From assembly GCF_003058195.1 (NCBI RefSeq), contig NZ_QBUH01000010.1:62001-126000 (forward strand): 64,000 bases of DNA, in the 5' to 3' direction. Positions 44,742 through 54,470 of the stretch are shown here, in pieces. The stretch is from Elizabethkingia sp. YR214 (lineage in GTDB: Bacteria > Bacteroidota > Bacteroidia > Flavobacteriales > Weeksellaceae). The notes beneath the pieces were generated by a model. It was not told the DNA's origin. It ran no database searches and saw only the letters and a program-made list of their open reading frames with translations. The position numbers were made by a program, and so were the translations under genes. The first letter of the stretch is position 1; each line of letters opens with the position of its first letter.

Positions 44742-46586
44742 ATGAGCTTAGTAAGCAGGGAAGACCTTATTAAGGCCGTCGGATTGGATAAAATCGGATT
44801 TCTGAAGAAACCGGTAGCATCCACTATGATGAATATTGTCCAAATCAATAAACTGAATAAACTATACGATAAATTAAAAGACAAGGAAGGAAAAGATTTT
44901 TTTGAATCTTATCTGAATGAACTGAATGTAAAATATCTGGTGTTTGCTGAAGATTTGGCTAAAGTACCAAAAACAGGACCTTTTATATTGGTGTCTAACC
45001 ATCCGCTGGGGGCATTGGACGGAATCCTGATGACTAAGATTATTTCTGAAATCAGACCTGATTTCAAAATTATGGGGAACTTTCTGCTGTCTAAAATTCA
45101 GCCGATGAGCCCTTATGTAATTCCCGTAAACCCTTTTGAGGGACGTAAAGAAGCTTTCAGTAGTCTGAACGGTATGCGTGGTGCTATGAAGCATCTGGAA
45201 GAGGGGGGATGCTTTGGGGTATTTCCTGCAGGAGAAGTATCTAACAGAAACAACAGATACAACGAAATTTTGGATAAGGACTGGGAGTCTCCAATCCTTA
45301 AACTAATTCAGAGAATGAATGTACCGGTAATTCCGATGTACTTTCATGCTAAAAACAGCCGTATGTTTTACAATATGGCAAAAATTCATCCTGATCTGCA
45401 AACAGTAATGTTGCCTTCAGAGATGATGAACAAGCGCGAAAAGCCCATTAAAATAAGAATAGGGAAACCTATTTTACCTAAAATATTAAAAGAGTACGAA
45501 ACACCTGAGGAATTAGGTGAGTTTTTGAAGAATAAGGTTTACATGATGAAATCTTATTTTGACAAAAGAAAGCGTGTAACGGATTATCTGAAAATACCAA
45601 ACCTTAGCAGTAAATTTCAGCTGAACCAGGATGAACATGTTGTTCATAATATTATCTCTGAAACCAGTAAAGAGCATCTGGTTGATGAGATTAAACATCT
45701 GAGAAATATAGATGGGAAATTGCTTTTTGCAAACGGCGATTATGAGATCTATTTTGCCAATGCTGATGAGATTCCTTTTGTAATGAGGGAAATCGGCAGA
45801 CAGAGAGAGCTTACCTTCCGTGATGTAGGAGAGGGGACAAATATGCCATTTGACCTGGATGAATACGATAAACATTACCACCATTTATTCCTTTGGGATA
45901 AAGGCGAAGAGAAACTTGCCGGTGCCTACCGTATGGCGTTAGGAGTGGAGGTGATGAAGAAATATGGTATTAACGGATTCTACACCAGCTCACTTTTCGA
46001 TTTTGATCAGGAATTACAGCCTTTCTTCCGTAAGGTAATAGAAATGGGAAGGGCCTATGTAATGAAAGATTATCAACAAAAACCTTTGCCATTATTTTTA
46101 TTGTGGAGAGGTATTGTCCATGTATGTCTTAGAAATCCGGAACATAAATTCCTGATGGGAGGTGTTAGTATCAGTAATAAATTCTCTGACTTCAGTAAAA
46201 CGCTGATGATAGAATTTATGCGTTCTCATTATTATGACTCTGTAGTAGCACAATATATTCATCCTAAAAACGAATATAAAGTTAGACTTAAAGAGCGTGA
46301 TAAGCTAATGTTCTTTGAAGGTCTGGATAATGACCTGAACAAGTTCGATAAGCTTATGGATGATTTTGAACCAGAGATGCGTATGCCTGTATTGATTAAA
46401 AAATACATCAAGCAAAATGCAAAGGTTATCTCTTTTAATGTAGACCCTAACTTCAATGATGCTATAGACGGGTTAATGTATATCCGGATCAGTGATCTTC
46501 CGGAAAGCACTATTAAGCCTGTTTTAGAGGAAATGAGTGAATATTATAAGAATTTGGGAGAAAAAAAATGTACTGATAATCAGTAA
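44742..46586 (+). CDS. Bifunctional OlsF-like lipid acyltransferase
   Basis: 614 residues in two parts. The N-terminal PlsC-type O-acyltransferase (~60-280) has the catalytic NHPLGALDG, a variant of the NHxxxxD motif, and the later FPAGEVS. The C-terminal half (~320-600) is the GNAT-like hemolysin/OlsB N-acyltransferase type (PFVMREIGRQRELTFRDVGE). The same order occurs in OlsF, which makes ornithine lipids in Serratia and Flavobacterium by N- then O-acylation. The amino acid used here (ornithine, glycine or other) is not settled. It lies 6 bp after lysC. Confidence 0.85.
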   Translation: MSLVSREDLIKAVGLDKIGFLKKPVASTMMNIVQINKLNKLYDKLKDKEGKDFFESYLNELNVKYLVFAEDLAKVPKTGPFILVSNHPLGALDGILMTKIISEIRPDFKIMGNFLLSKIQPMSPYVIPVNPFEGRKEAFSSLNGMRGAMKHLEEGGCFGVFPAGEVSNRNNRYNEILDKDWESPILKLIQRMNVPVIPMYFHAKNSRMFYNMAKIHPDLQTVMLPSEMMNKREKPIKIRIGKPILPKILKEYETPEELGEFLKNKVYMMKSYFDKRKRVTDYLKIPNLSSKFQLNQDEHVVHNIISETSKEHLVDEIKHLRNIDGKLLFANGDYEIYFANADEIPFVMREIGRQRELTFRDVGEGTNMPFDLDEYDKHYHHLFLWDKGEEKLAGAYRMALGVEVMKKYGINGFYTSSLFDFDQELQPFFRKVIEMGRAYVMKDYQQKPLPLFLLWRGIVHVCLRNPEHKFLMGGVSISNKFSDFSKTLMIEFMRSHYYDSVVAQYIHPKNEYKVRLKERDKLMFFEGLDNDLNKFDKLMDDFEPEMRMPVLIKKYIKQNAKVISFNVDPNFNDAIDGLMYIRISDLPESTIKPVLEEMSEYYKNLGEKKCTDNQ

Positions 46587-46622
46587 TGTCATAAGTCTCT
46601 TCAAAAAAAGTAATAAAAAAAC

Positions 46623-46653
46623 TTGCATGGTATATATAATGTGTGTACTTTTG
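46623..46653 (+). promoter_or_regulatory. Promoter of tRNA-Phe copy 1
   Basis: TTG at 46623-46625 and TACTTTTG at 46646-46653, 20 bp apart, give a full Bacteroidota promoter. The same layout and much of the sequence recur before tRNA copy 2. Confidence 0.7.
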
Positions 46654-46696
46654 CATCACTAAAAAACAACGAGATAATCGGGGTTTTGAAGTGAAT

Positions 46697-46769
46697 GGTT
46701 TCTTAGCTCAGTTGGTAGAGCAATGGATTGAAAATCCATGTGTCCCTGGTTCGATTCCTGGAGAAACCA
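46697..46769 (+). tRNA. tRNA-Phe (GAA), copy 1
   Basis: 73 nt, CCA not encoded. The acceptor stem GGTTTCT pairs with AGAAACC, the D-arm contains AGCTCAGTTGGTAGAGC, the anticodon loop is TTGAAAA (GAA) on a TGGAT/ATCCA-type stem, and the T-arm is CCTGGTTCGATTCCTGG. It has its own promoter and terminator. A second copy with the same 73 bases lies at 57406-57478, so the pair brackets a ~10 kb accessory block. Confidence 0.97.
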
Positions 46770-46770
46770 C

Positions 46771-46798
46771 AAAAGCCACCTAACAAGGTGGCTTTTTT
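46771..46798 (+). terminator. Terminator of tRNA-Phe copy 1
   Basis: GCCACCT/AGGTGGC hairpin with a 4-nt loop followed by TTTTTT directly after the tRNA. The same hairpin, slightly changed, follows copy 2. Confidence 0.88.
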
Positions 46799-46984
46799 GT
46801 TTCTATTTTTACAAGCCCAAACTTTCTCGGAAATTCCATGCCAATATTGACGTTGTTTGAATTTACTAAGTTTCGGGAATAAAAAATTAATTGATCTTGT
46901 GATTAAAAAAATAAGAGAAATCATTTCCCCCTTTTAAATCTTATCAATATCTTTTACAAAAAGGTTCAGAACCATATAACAGGC

Positions 46985-47020
46985 TCAAAAAAAGCATTGT
47001 AATGATAATATACAATGCTT
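46985..47020 (-). terminator. Terminator of the leftward hydrolase/receptor operon
   Basis: AAGCATTGTA (46992-47001) is perfectly complementary to TACAATGCTT (47011-47020). On the minus strand it ends in TTTTTTTGAG, 39 bp after the hydrolase stop at 47059. The stretch from 46800 to here has no credible gene. Confidence 0.83.
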
Positions 47021-47058
47021 TCCGAACTATTATTTCAGTTGTTTTTAATATGCAACCA

Positions 47059-48240
47059 TCAGTTTTCCAAATGATTATTCTTTAAAAACTCTCCTATCTT
47101 ATTCCATTCAATTTGCCCGGCAATAGAATTAGAATTAGCATCAAAAACGTGTTCACCATAAGGAATTTCAACATAGGAAACAGGAAGCTTCAATTCTGCT
47201 GCTTTTTTTGCAAATTTTCTTGTAGCTTCTACATTTACAACATGATCTATTTCTCCAGCAATAATAAATGTAGGAGAAATACCTTTGGAAAGCTGATCTA
47301 TTAAGTTCAGCTGTGCATAGCGCTGCGGAAATTCGGCAGGCGAACCTCCAAGATATTTTCTTGCTGCATCTTTGAGGTCGATATTCTTTTTCTCATCTAT
47401 TTTCTGCCAGATTTCGGATAAACTTACAGGCGGATAAATAGCAATAACCCCTGCCGGAACAGGAGGTTGCAGAGAATCATAAGATTTGGCAAAACCTTTC
47501 CTCAATCCTAAATCTGCCTGCATCACCAAAGCTGCCCCCGCAGAACCTCCTACCAAAACTATTTTGTTCGGATCAACATTGAATTTTTTTGAGTTTTTCA
47601 CAATGAATCCCATTGAAGTCACTACAGAATTAACAGCAGATTCCCAATTGTGACGATTTTCTTTTCCCAAAGGATAATCAATAGAGAAAACTACATACCC
47701 ATGATCTTTAAACCAGTTGGCTGCATAACCAACCTGAGTCCTGTCTCCCTCGATAAAAGCTCCGCCATGAACAAGAATAACGGGAATTGCAGGTACTGAA
47801 GATTTTGTTTCCGGACGGAAAACATCTATATGCTGTTCCTCATTATAAATAGTAAGATAAGAATAGGTTTCTGTAGGTTTTACAGGCTCCTCATAACTTT
47901 TTAATCCCTGAATAAATGAAACTTTGGTATTGTATTTTTTAGCCGTTGAAAAAAGAACCGCAGTGAAAAAAATCTGTGTAATGAAAAAAAGAACCGAAAG
48001 GATTAAATTAACTCTCAATAATTTTCGCCAATATTTCCCAGACCGATAGAAAAAGAAACAGATAACGGTCAATACCAGACTTAAAACAACGAACTGAGAA
48101 TTGAACTGCATGGCAAACGAACTGCTGTAACCGCTCAGAAGCATTGGTGCTTTTAGATACACTGAAATCATGGGAATAACTAATGATACCAGGATAATGA
48201 AGAGTAAAACTGTAAAGAAAATATTTAAAAGCTTTTTCAT
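47059..48240 (-). CDS. Membrane-anchored alpha/beta hydrolase (BD-FAE/HSL-like esterase)
   Basis: 393 residues. Three predicted membrane helices fill the first ~115 residues (LLNIFFTVLLFIILVSLVIP, FVVLSLVLTVICFFFY, LILSVLFFITQIFFTAVLF). The hydrolase domain follows, with oxyanion motif VHGGAFIEGDR (~158), nucleophile elbow GGSAG (~228), Asp in IAGEIDHVV, and His in PYGEHVFDAN. It probably acts on esters at the periplasmic face. It is last in a four-gene leftward operon, 4 bp after the TonB-dependent receptor gene. Confidence 0.85.
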   Translation of the reverse strand: MKKLLNIFFTVLLFIILVSLVIPMISVYLKAPMLLSGYSSSFAMQFNSQFVVLSLVLTVICFFFYRSGKYWRKLLRVNLILSVLFFITQIFFTAVLFSTAKKYNTKVSFIQGLKSYEEPVKPTETYSYLTIYNEEQHIDVFRPETKSSVPAIPVILVHGGAFIEGDRTQVGYAANWFKDHGYVVFSIDYPLGKENRHNWESAVNSVVTSMGFIVKNSKKFNVDPNKIVLVGGSAGAALVMQADLGLRKGFAKSYDSLQPPVPAGVIAIYPPVSLSEIWQKIDEKKNIDLKDAARKYLGGSPAEFPQRYAQLNLIDQLSKGISPTFIIAGEIDHVVNVEATRKFAKKAAELKLPVSYVEIPYGEHVFDANSNSIAGQIEWNKIGEFLKNNHLEN

Positions 48241-48244
48241 TGTA

Positions 48245-50917
48245 TTAAAATTTATAGGTTACCGTAATATATCCGGAAGTCGGAGGAATAGCAATTGTGA
48301 AATAAGGAGTATTGTTGGCCTCCGCAGATGTATATTCCGCTTGAGTGAAATTTTCGAAGCCGGCGAGCTGCTGCTGGAGAGTTCCCGGTCTCTGGTAGCT
48401 CATCACCCCATATTTATTAAATACATTATTCACATTAACAAGCATGCTGAGATTTTCATTTAAATTATACCCTATTCCAAGGTCAAACTGAGAAAATCCC
48501 GGTAGTTTGTAAACATTGGTATTGCTCCCTTCTCTTTTACCCATATAGCTCCAGGTCACAAATCCGAATGCTTTACCGATTTTCAGATTAGGCGTTATAT
48601 TGGCCATAATCTTTGGTGTATAGGCAATGGTAGTTCCTGAATATGAAAATACGGTATCATCAGACGGCCCGGGTGCACTTCCCAGATTCCATAAATACCC
48701 TTCCTTAACTTTCGGGTCCTGTAAAGTAAGCACCGCTCTGATACTGAAATTATCGGCAGGTCTGATATTGGTTTCCAATTCAATACCATAAGTTTCATTT
48801 TTATTATATAATACCGGAGTTGTATAAAACCCTCCTTTCCCGTCGTCTGCCAGAAAGCTGTAAGGAACATTGCTCAGCAAACTGTAAAAAGGCGTTATAA
48901 AAGCATCAAAATAATTTGTTTTAGCTTTAAAGCCCATTTCCACCTGCTGGGTTTTCCTGGATTGAGGGTTGAGTAGATCTATGGTTTCCGGCATGTTGGC
49001 TGCAAAGAATATATCAAGATCCGGAGACTTGCTGCCTTTGGAATATCTGGCATATACAGCAATATTATTATTAAACTTATAATTTACTGCTGCTGAATAG
49101 GAAAAGTTCTCCAGCTGTCTGCTATAGACAACATTGGTAAGCTTTGCTAATGCATTATTATTGTACAGGGGGTAAAGATTGCCGTCCGTTCCTCCGTTTT
49201 TATCCGAAAACAGATATGTTCTGGTATTATTTCCTTTGATCCATACTTTTTCATACCGTATTCCCCAGTCCAGAGTCAGGTGATCCGTTATATCCCAGGT
49301 ATGCCCGAAAAATAGGGACCCCTGCTGCTGTTTAGCCTTGAATTCCAGCAAAGCTCCCGTATTGCCTGCTGCCTGTGCAAAGCCATCACCATTAGTAAGC
49401 TGATAGACGCCTGGTTTTGTAAAATCTAAAGTAGTAACACCCGTTAAGCTCAGTGTCATCATTCTCGGCCTGTTCTCTAAAGTTGTAAGTCCAATTCCGG
49501 TAATACCTGAAAAACGCCATACATCAGAATAACCGTAATACCCTCCAAAGGAGAAATTCATATTGTTCCATTTTTTATTGATGGTCAGCTGGCTCATGGA
49601 TTCTTTCACTTTATTTTCATAAAAATTAAGCGTAGACATTAAAAATGAATTATTCTGAATAGACTGTCCCGGCAATTGATTTTTGGTTATCTGATAAACA
49701 GGCAACCCTCCGGCTCCCAAAGTGGAATTCACACTTGCAAGCTCCTGCCCTGTGAGAGCATCCTTAAAAGAATATGTTCCTATTCCCACCCCACCAATCA
49801 GAAAATAAGGCGTCATATCATCCAGCGATGTGAGAAAAGAGTTTCCTACACTATTCTGTACCACATCATTATCAGCATATTTACTGGCTAAGAGCAGTTT
49901 CCATTCATTTCCGAGGTTGTGATCCCAGTTTAATCCTACGGAACGGTATTTATTGCTAACCAGACGGCCTGAATTATAATCTATATTACCTCCGTGAATA
50001 AAATCCGGAGAATTATACTGTAATTTCGGAATCAGTAAAGATGAACTGCTGCTAAAGCCTTCTGCCGGTTCAGGATCTGTATAGTTTCTTGTAGGAATCA
50101 ATTGGGCATAGCCATTTTTGTCATCAAGGTATTTTAGAAATACTTTTAAACTTCCTTTATTATATTTTTTTACAATGTTTGCTTTTATCTGCCCTCCATT
50201 ATTAAACGGATATCCGGCATATCTTGCTCCTAAGTCGTATCGGTAAAATCCGCCAATATTAAAAAACCAGTTATCCCCCAAAGGTCCTCCAAAATTGGCA
50301 TCAATCCTATGATATCCGGAATTATTAGCGCCCTGAATACCATATTTTGCCCGAATTTCTCCTCCGAATTTGTTTCCGCCCGTTTTGGAGATATAGTTGA
50401 ATATCCCACCCGGTGCGTTGGCTGCAGTAATAGAAGCAGGTCCTCCTCTCACAGCATCAATTTGGGAAATGGTAGCATCTGCCCTCAGAAAAAAATCCGG
50501 TCCGTAATTAAAATAAGTTGTATTGGTCACCGGTAATCCATCTTCCTGCATAGATATATATTCATAAGCAAATGTTCCATCTGAGGATCCAGCACTTATT
50601 CCTCTTGAACTTACATTATTTCTGATCTCTCCCAATGATGAATTGACATATACACCGGGAACGTTTTTAAGCAGGTCTGCAGCACTGTTTGGAACCTGCT
50701 TTTCAATGATATCACTTTTCAGAACAGAGATGGCAATAGGAGCATTCATTCTTGTTCTTTTATCAAATACCCCGGTCATGATCACTTCATCAATATCTTT
50801 TGTTTTTGCTGTATCAGCTTTTTTTTTCTGTGCCGTCATATTGGAAGATGCTGCCAGAAAAACTATTGCAACAGTGATTTTTGTATTTATAAGTTTAGTC
50901 TTCATATTTTTAATCAT
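48245..50917 (-). CDS. TonB-dependent outer-membrane receptor
   Basis: 890 residues from the ATG at 50917, which overlaps the upstream stop by one base (TAATG); an ATG at 50905 is an alternative start. Signal peptide to about ...NMTAQ, a TonB-box-like DEVIMTGVFDKRT, and the plug domain (~45-190: SAADLLKNVPGVYVNSSLGE, then IDAVRGGPASITAANAPGGI). A large barrel ends in the aromatic-terminated ...TVTYKF. No carboxypeptidase-like domain precedes the plug. It sits among esterases and an acyl-CoA ligase, so an ester or lipid-like ligand is suggested; a siderophore is the other option. Confidence 0.92.
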   Translation of the reverse strand: MIKNMKTKLINTKITVAIVFLAASSNMTAQKKKADTAKTKDIDEVIMTGVFDKRTRMNAPIAISVLKSDIIEKQVPNSAADLLKNVPGVYVNSSLGEIRNNVSSRGISAGSSDGTFAYEYISMQEDGLPVTNTTYFNYGPDFFLRADATISQIDAVRGGPASITAANAPGGIFNYISKTGGNKFGGEIRAKYGIQGANNSGYHRIDANFGGPLGDNWFFNIGGFYRYDLGARYAGYPFNNGGQIKANIVKKYNKGSLKVFLKYLDDKNGYAQLIPTRNYTDPEPAEGFSSSSSLLIPKLQYNSPDFIHGGNIDYNSGRLVSNKYRSVGLNWDHNLGNEWKLLLASKYADNDVVQNSVGNSFLTSLDDMTPYFLIGGVGIGTYSFKDALTGQELASVNSTLGAGGLPVYQITKNQLPGQSIQNNSFLMSTLNFYENKVKESMSQLTINKKWNNMNFSFGGYYGYSDVWRFSGITGIGLTTLENRPRMMTLSLTGVTTLDFTKPGVYQLTNGDGFAQAAGNTGALLEFKAKQQQGSLFFGHTWDITDHLTLDWGIRYEKVWIKGNNTRTYLFSDKNGGTDGNLYPLYNNNALAKLTNVVYSRQLENFSYSAAVNYKFNNNIAVYARYSKGSKSPDLDIFFAANMPETIDLLNPQSRKTQQVEMGFKAKTNYFDAFITPFYSLLSNVPYSFLADDGKGGFYTTPVLYNKNETYGIELETNIRPADNFSIRAVLTLQDPKVKEGYLWNLGSAPGPSDDTVFSYSGTTIAYTPKIMANITPNLKIGKAFGFVTWSYMGKREGSNTNVYKLPGFSQFDLGIGYNLNENLSMLVNVNNVFNKYGVMSYQRPGTLQQQLAGFENFTQAEYTSAEANNTPYFTIAIPPTSGYITVTYKF

Positions 50918-51795
50918 TAATTTGTGCCATATTTTTTAAGCCATTCTGCCACATTACTGAATACAACCTGCTCATCTTTTGGTAGTTTCGTAATAAGATG
51001 CCCTGCTTCCGGAACTATTACCAGTTTGTATTCAGCACCTTTTGCTTTCAGTGCTTTTTCAAGGATATAAGCCTGCTGAACGGGAACCACTTCATCTTTA
51101 TCACCATGAATAATCATAATAGGAATCTGATTGACAAATTTTACAGGACTGGTTTTAGCATAAGCTTCCGGGACTGCATCGCCGGGATTCCAGACTGTTT
51201 TATTTCCCGACATTTTATCCAGAACATCAAAAAGATTAACTGCTTTCACATATTGTAACGTCTGAACATCCGTAAAATCTACAGGACCACACATTTCTAC
51301 TATGGTTTTGATCTGAGGATTTTTTGTGTAGGCATACATCATCGAAACATGGGCCCCGGAACTTCCTCCTGAAATTGAAAAACCATTTTTTCTGGTATTC
51401 CATTCCTGAGCATGGGCAGAAAGATATTTTACCACCTGATCGATATCGTCCAGAAGCTCCGGAAGATGAGTGTCTGTAAAATTTGCATAACGGTAATCCA
51501 GATTGGCAACAGCAATTCCCTGTGAAAGAAGATATTCCGAAATTTTACCATCGTACTTTCTATTACCCTGCGTCCAGGCCCCTCCGTGAATATTAACAAG
51601 AAATGCGGTTTTAGGATTTCTATTGGCCGGAAGGTAAATGTCCATCACATTTCTTTCATGCGGACCATATTTTATTTCGGTGAGTTTTTCTTCTTTCAGA
51701 TTTACAGAAACAGTTTGGGGACTTTCCTTTTTTTGTATAGAGCAGCTTACTGCCAATAATCCAATGGACAGAACTGTAATTTTTAAATAATTCAT
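50917..51795 (-). CDS. Alpha/beta hydrolase lipoprotein (BD-FAE family)
   Basis: 292 residues with a lipoprotein signal peptide (SIGLLAVSCSIQKK, Cys19). Oxyanion VNIHGGAWTQGNR near residue 68, nucleophile GGSSG near 144, Asp in IHGDKDEVVPVQQ near 233, and His in PEAGHLITKLP near 266. BD-FAE proteins are bifunctional feruloyl and acetyl-xylan-type esterases; here the substrate is open. It begins 1 bp after the acyl-CoA ligase stop and its stop overlaps the receptor start, so translation is probably coupled. Confidence 0.88.
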   Translation of the reverse strand: MNYLKITVLSIGLLAVSCSIQKKESPQTVSVNLKEEKLTEIKYGPHERNVMDIYLPANRNPKTAFLVNIHGGAWTQGNRKYDGKISEYLLSQGIAVANLDYRYANFTDTHLPELLDDIDQVVKYLSAHAQEWNTRKNGFSISGGSSGAHVSMMYAYTKNPQIKTIVEMCGPVDFTDVQTLQYVKAVNLFDVLDKMSGNKTVWNPGDAVPEAYAKTSPVKFVNQIPIMIIHGDKDEVVPVQQAYILEKALKAKGAEYKLVIVPEAGHLITKLPKDEQVVFSNVAEWLKKYGTN

Positions 51796-51796
51796 T

Positions 51797-53335
51797 TCAG
51801 TTAGTTTTTAAGTTCTTTTTAAGTATTTTTCCTGTTGCACTTAAGGGCATTTCATCAATAAATTCTATGATTCTCGGATATTTATATCTGGCAATTCTTT
51901 CTTTTGTCCATAGTTTGATATCTTCTTCGGTAACCGTACTTTCCTTTTTTCTCACTACAAATGCTTTAACCTCTTCACCCAGTTTTTCATCTTCGATTCC
52001 GATAATGGCAACCATAGATATATCAGGATTCCTCATCATCACTTCTTCTACTTCACGCGGGTAAACATTCATTCCGCCCCTAATGATCATTTCCTTTTTA
52101 CGGTCGACAATGAAGAAGAAACCGTCTTCATCCTTTACTGCAATATCCCCGGAAAACATCCATCCGTTTCTCAGCGCTTCCTCAGTTTCTTTAGGTTTTC
52201 TGTAATAAGATTTCATCACATTGGGACCACGATAGATCAGTTCTCCTTTTTCACCTGTCGGGAGTTCCTTGCAGCGATCATCTACAATCTTTACCTCAAC
52301 ACCCCAGATCGGAGTTCCGATAGAACCGGGCTTCCTGCCTATTTTCAATTGATTGAATGTCACTACCGGAGAACCTTCAGACATTCCGTAACCTTCGATA
52401 ATCGGAACTCCGAAACGGCTTTCGAACTCATCGATGATTTTTACAGGAAGAGAAGCTCCACCGGAAATACAGATTCGCAGTTTTTTAATACTGCTCCTAT
52501 TTTCTTCAGTATTCTCTTCATTCAGAAGTGCCCAGTACATGGAGGGAACCCCTGCAAAAATTCTGATATTAAAATGGGGAATAAGCCGGTAAACTTCTTT
52601 TGCATCAAATTTTGAAAGGAGAATAAGATGAAGTGATTTCCGGATTCCTGCAAGCATCATTACCGTTAAACCAAAAATGTGAAATAATGGTAAAACCACG
52701 AGTTGGGCTTCAAATGCAGCCGAAGCAATTATAGTTGTGCTGGCTTCTGCATTCGTAAAAAGATTAATGTGTGAAAGTTCTGCTCCTTTTGGCTTTCCTG
52801 TGGTTCCTGAAGTATAAATAATGACAGCTGTATCTTCTGATGAGGTAATATGAGATTCAAAGTCTGTTTCTTCATCTGCAATTAAATCATCAAAATTCTG
52901 AATATCTTCTGCTATGTTTCCTATGCTGATAAAGTCCCTGCATGTCCCGCTGCTATCAAAGCCTTCTTTTCCAAATTTTCCTACAGGCATTTCCGAAGTT
53001 CCGGCAAAACACAGAAGCATTTTACTTTCGGAATCGGAAAGCTGATAAGCAATCTCCTCAGGCTTAAGAAAAATACTAAGCGGAACTACGACGGCTCCGG
53101 TTTTTAATATTCCGAAAAAAATAATAGGGAACTGGGGAATATTAGGACAGAGCAAAGCAATCTTATCCCCATAACCGATTCCTTTCTTTGTAAATGCATT
53201 GGCTGCCTGACAAACTTTTTCATGGAAAACTTTATAATTGATAGTAGTTTCTCCAATAGTTAAAGCTGGTCTTTCAGGATCTCTTCTGGCACTTTCTTCC
53301 AATAAAATTGATAAGTTCAGCATAGTTTTGTTCAT
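51797..53335 (-). CDS. Long-chain acyl-CoA synthetase (FadD13-like)
   Basis: 512 residues. ATP/AMP motif VIIYTSGTTGKPKGAELSHI (~173-192), GYGMSEGSPVVTF (~317), the hinge-region FFIVDRKKEMIIRGGMNVYP (~410), and the C-terminal catalytic Lys in LSATGKILKKNLK. It activates a carboxylic acid to its CoA ester, presumably the acid freed by the hydrolases in the same operon. First gene of the leftward operon. A tandem 21-bp direct repeat lies at 53430-53471 upstream. Confidence 0.92.
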   Translation of the reverse strand: MNKTMLNLSILLEESARRDPERPALTIGETTINYKVFHEKVCQAANAFTKKGIGYGDKIALLCPNIPQFPIIFFGILKTGAVVVPLSIFLKPEEIAYQLSDSESKMLLCFAGTSEMPVGKFGKEGFDSSGTCRDFISIGNIAEDIQNFDDLIADEETDFESHITSSEDTAVIIYTSGTTGKPKGAELSHINLFTNAEASTTIIASAAFEAQLVVLPLFHIFGLTVMMLAGIRKSLHLILLSKFDAKEVYRLIPHFNIRIFAGVPSMYWALLNEENTEENRSSIKKLRICISGGASLPVKIIDEFESRFGVPIIEGYGMSEGSPVVTFNQLKIGRKPGSIGTPIWGVEVKIVDDRCKELPTGEKGELIYRGPNVMKSYYRKPKETEEALRNGWMFSGDIAVKDEDGFFFIVDRKKEMIIRGGMNVYPREVEEVMMRNPDISMVAIIGIEDEKLGEEVKAFVVRKKESTVTEEDIKLWTKERIARYKYPRIIEFIDEMPLSATGKILKKNLKTN

Positions 53336-53402
53336 ATTAAGTTAATATTGATATGAAAACTACCTTGTATAAAGGAAATTTCATATGAACTAATCTTAAC
53401 TC

Positions 53403-53410
53403 CAAATTAA
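53403..53410 (-). promoter_or_regulatory. Putative -7 element of the ligase/hydrolase/receptor operon
   Basis: On the minus strand it reads TTAATTTG, one base off TAnnTTTG. It lies 68 bp from the ligase start and 19 bp from the direct repeats, the same geometry as at 56826. Confidence 0.4.
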
Positions 53411-53429
53411 TAATATGCTGAAAAGATGC

Positions 53430-53471
53430 TGACACGAAAAGGAAATTCCGTGATACGAAAAAGAAATTTTT
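53430..53471. promoter_or_regulatory. Tandem 21-bp direct repeat, likely AraC binding site 1
   Basis: Repeat A (53430-53450) starts TGACACGAAAAGGAAATT and repeat B (53451-53471) starts TGATACGAAAAAGAAATT; 16 of the first 18 bases agree. The 21-bp period equals two helical turns, the classic AraC half-site arrangement. It lies upstream of the ligase operon, and the same repeat pair recurs at 56854-56895. The rest of the gap 53336-53551 shows nothing else clear. Confidence 0.65.
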
Positions 53472-53551
53472 TTCAGGTGTATAAAAATATAAATCTCTGT
53501 AAATGCCAGTATAACTAACATTTAGAGCATTCTATATAAAGGTGTTTAAAT

Positions 53552-54427
53552 TTACAAACGTTCTTCGGAAGGAAGTTTGCCAAAATAACGGAAATAAAGC
53601 TGGGAAAAGTGCCCCCGGTTATTATAACCAATAAAATCGCTGATTTCTCCGACCGATTTTCCGGTTTCCAGAAGCATAGCTCTGGCTTTCTCCATTCTGG
53701 TTTTTATAATGTACTGGTGAATAGGAAATTGAGTGTAGTCTTTAAATCCTTTTTTCAGATCGCTGCTGTTGAGCCCGCAGTAACGGCTTATTTCTCTAAT
53801 GGCCAGACTCTGAAATGCATTGGTATCTACAAAATCTTTTGCCAGTTTTATTTTGTCTTGGAATGCTTTTTTGTGTTCAAATGTTTTTTCATCAGAAAGC
53901 AGGTAATGAATCCAGTAGCTTAGGAATTCCAGGATTCTGCTTTCGAGGATGATACTGCATGAAGCATCATCAAACGGAGTATCGAAAATGGTTTTGAGCT
54001 TTTCCTGGCTCAGATAATTGCGTTGTGCATTTTCCAACTTCTCTTTCAGTAACCCGTTATCTTTTGAAAAAATACTTTTCGGAACAAAAATTCTCACACC
54101 GTCAATATCAGTAGTATTGTGTTCAAATTCTTTTTCGTTGTTAATGAAATTACTGCTGATTTTCCCTTCTTTATTGATCCGGAAATCCATCATTCCGTTA
54201 TCTCCTACTTTATGGGGTGAATGAAAAATGGTTTCTTCCTGAAAGTTCCATTTTCCACGGAAAAAATGAAAATTCCTTTTATTGAAAAGAATTAACTTCC
54301 CATCTCCTAAATCCTCCGGCATCTCCAGAACTGTAGAGTTCAGGAAATCTTTTTCACAAAATCTGTAATCCTGAATCAGACCTTGTTTAAAACCATTCGG
54401 CTCCAGATAAGGAAGGAGTAATTCCAT
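53552..54427 (-). CDS. AraC-family regulator of the ester-use island
   Basis: 291 residues. The N-terminal half (~1-180) is a divergent sensing domain. The C-terminal double HTH covers ~200-291 (SLAIREISRYCGLNSSDLKK, then KSVGEISDFIGYNNRGHFSQ and FRYFGKLPSEERL). The linear layout resembles PchR-type AraC proteins, which sense siderophores or other ligands. It sits between the two operons that carry matching 21-bp repeats, making it their likely activator. A 14-bp palindrome lies 43 bp upstream of its start. Confidence 0.87.
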   Translation of the reverse strand: MELLLPYLEPNGFKQGLIQDYRFCEKDFLNSTVLEMPEDLGDGKLILFNKRNFHFFRGKWNFQEETIFHSPHKVGDNGMMDFRINKEGKISSNFINNEKEFEHNTTDIDGVRIFVPKSIFSKDNGLLKEKLENAQRNYLSQEKLKTIFDTPFDDASCSIILESRILEFLSYWIHYLLSDEKTFEHKKAFQDKIKLAKDFVDTNAFQSLAIREISRYCGLNSSDLKKGFKDYTQFPIHQYIIKTRMEKARAMLLETGKSVGEISDFIGYNNRGHFSQLYFRYFGKLPSEERL

Positions 54428-54470
54428 AAAACGGTAATTTATTAGGTGTAAGTTAATAAAATTCTAAAAC

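Noticed and set aside
46703-46924. Leftward 73-residue frame over tRNA-Phe copy 1, ending FSRNRTRDTWIFNPLLYQLS
   Set aside because: The tail is the antisense of the tRNA itself, a classic spurious ORF.
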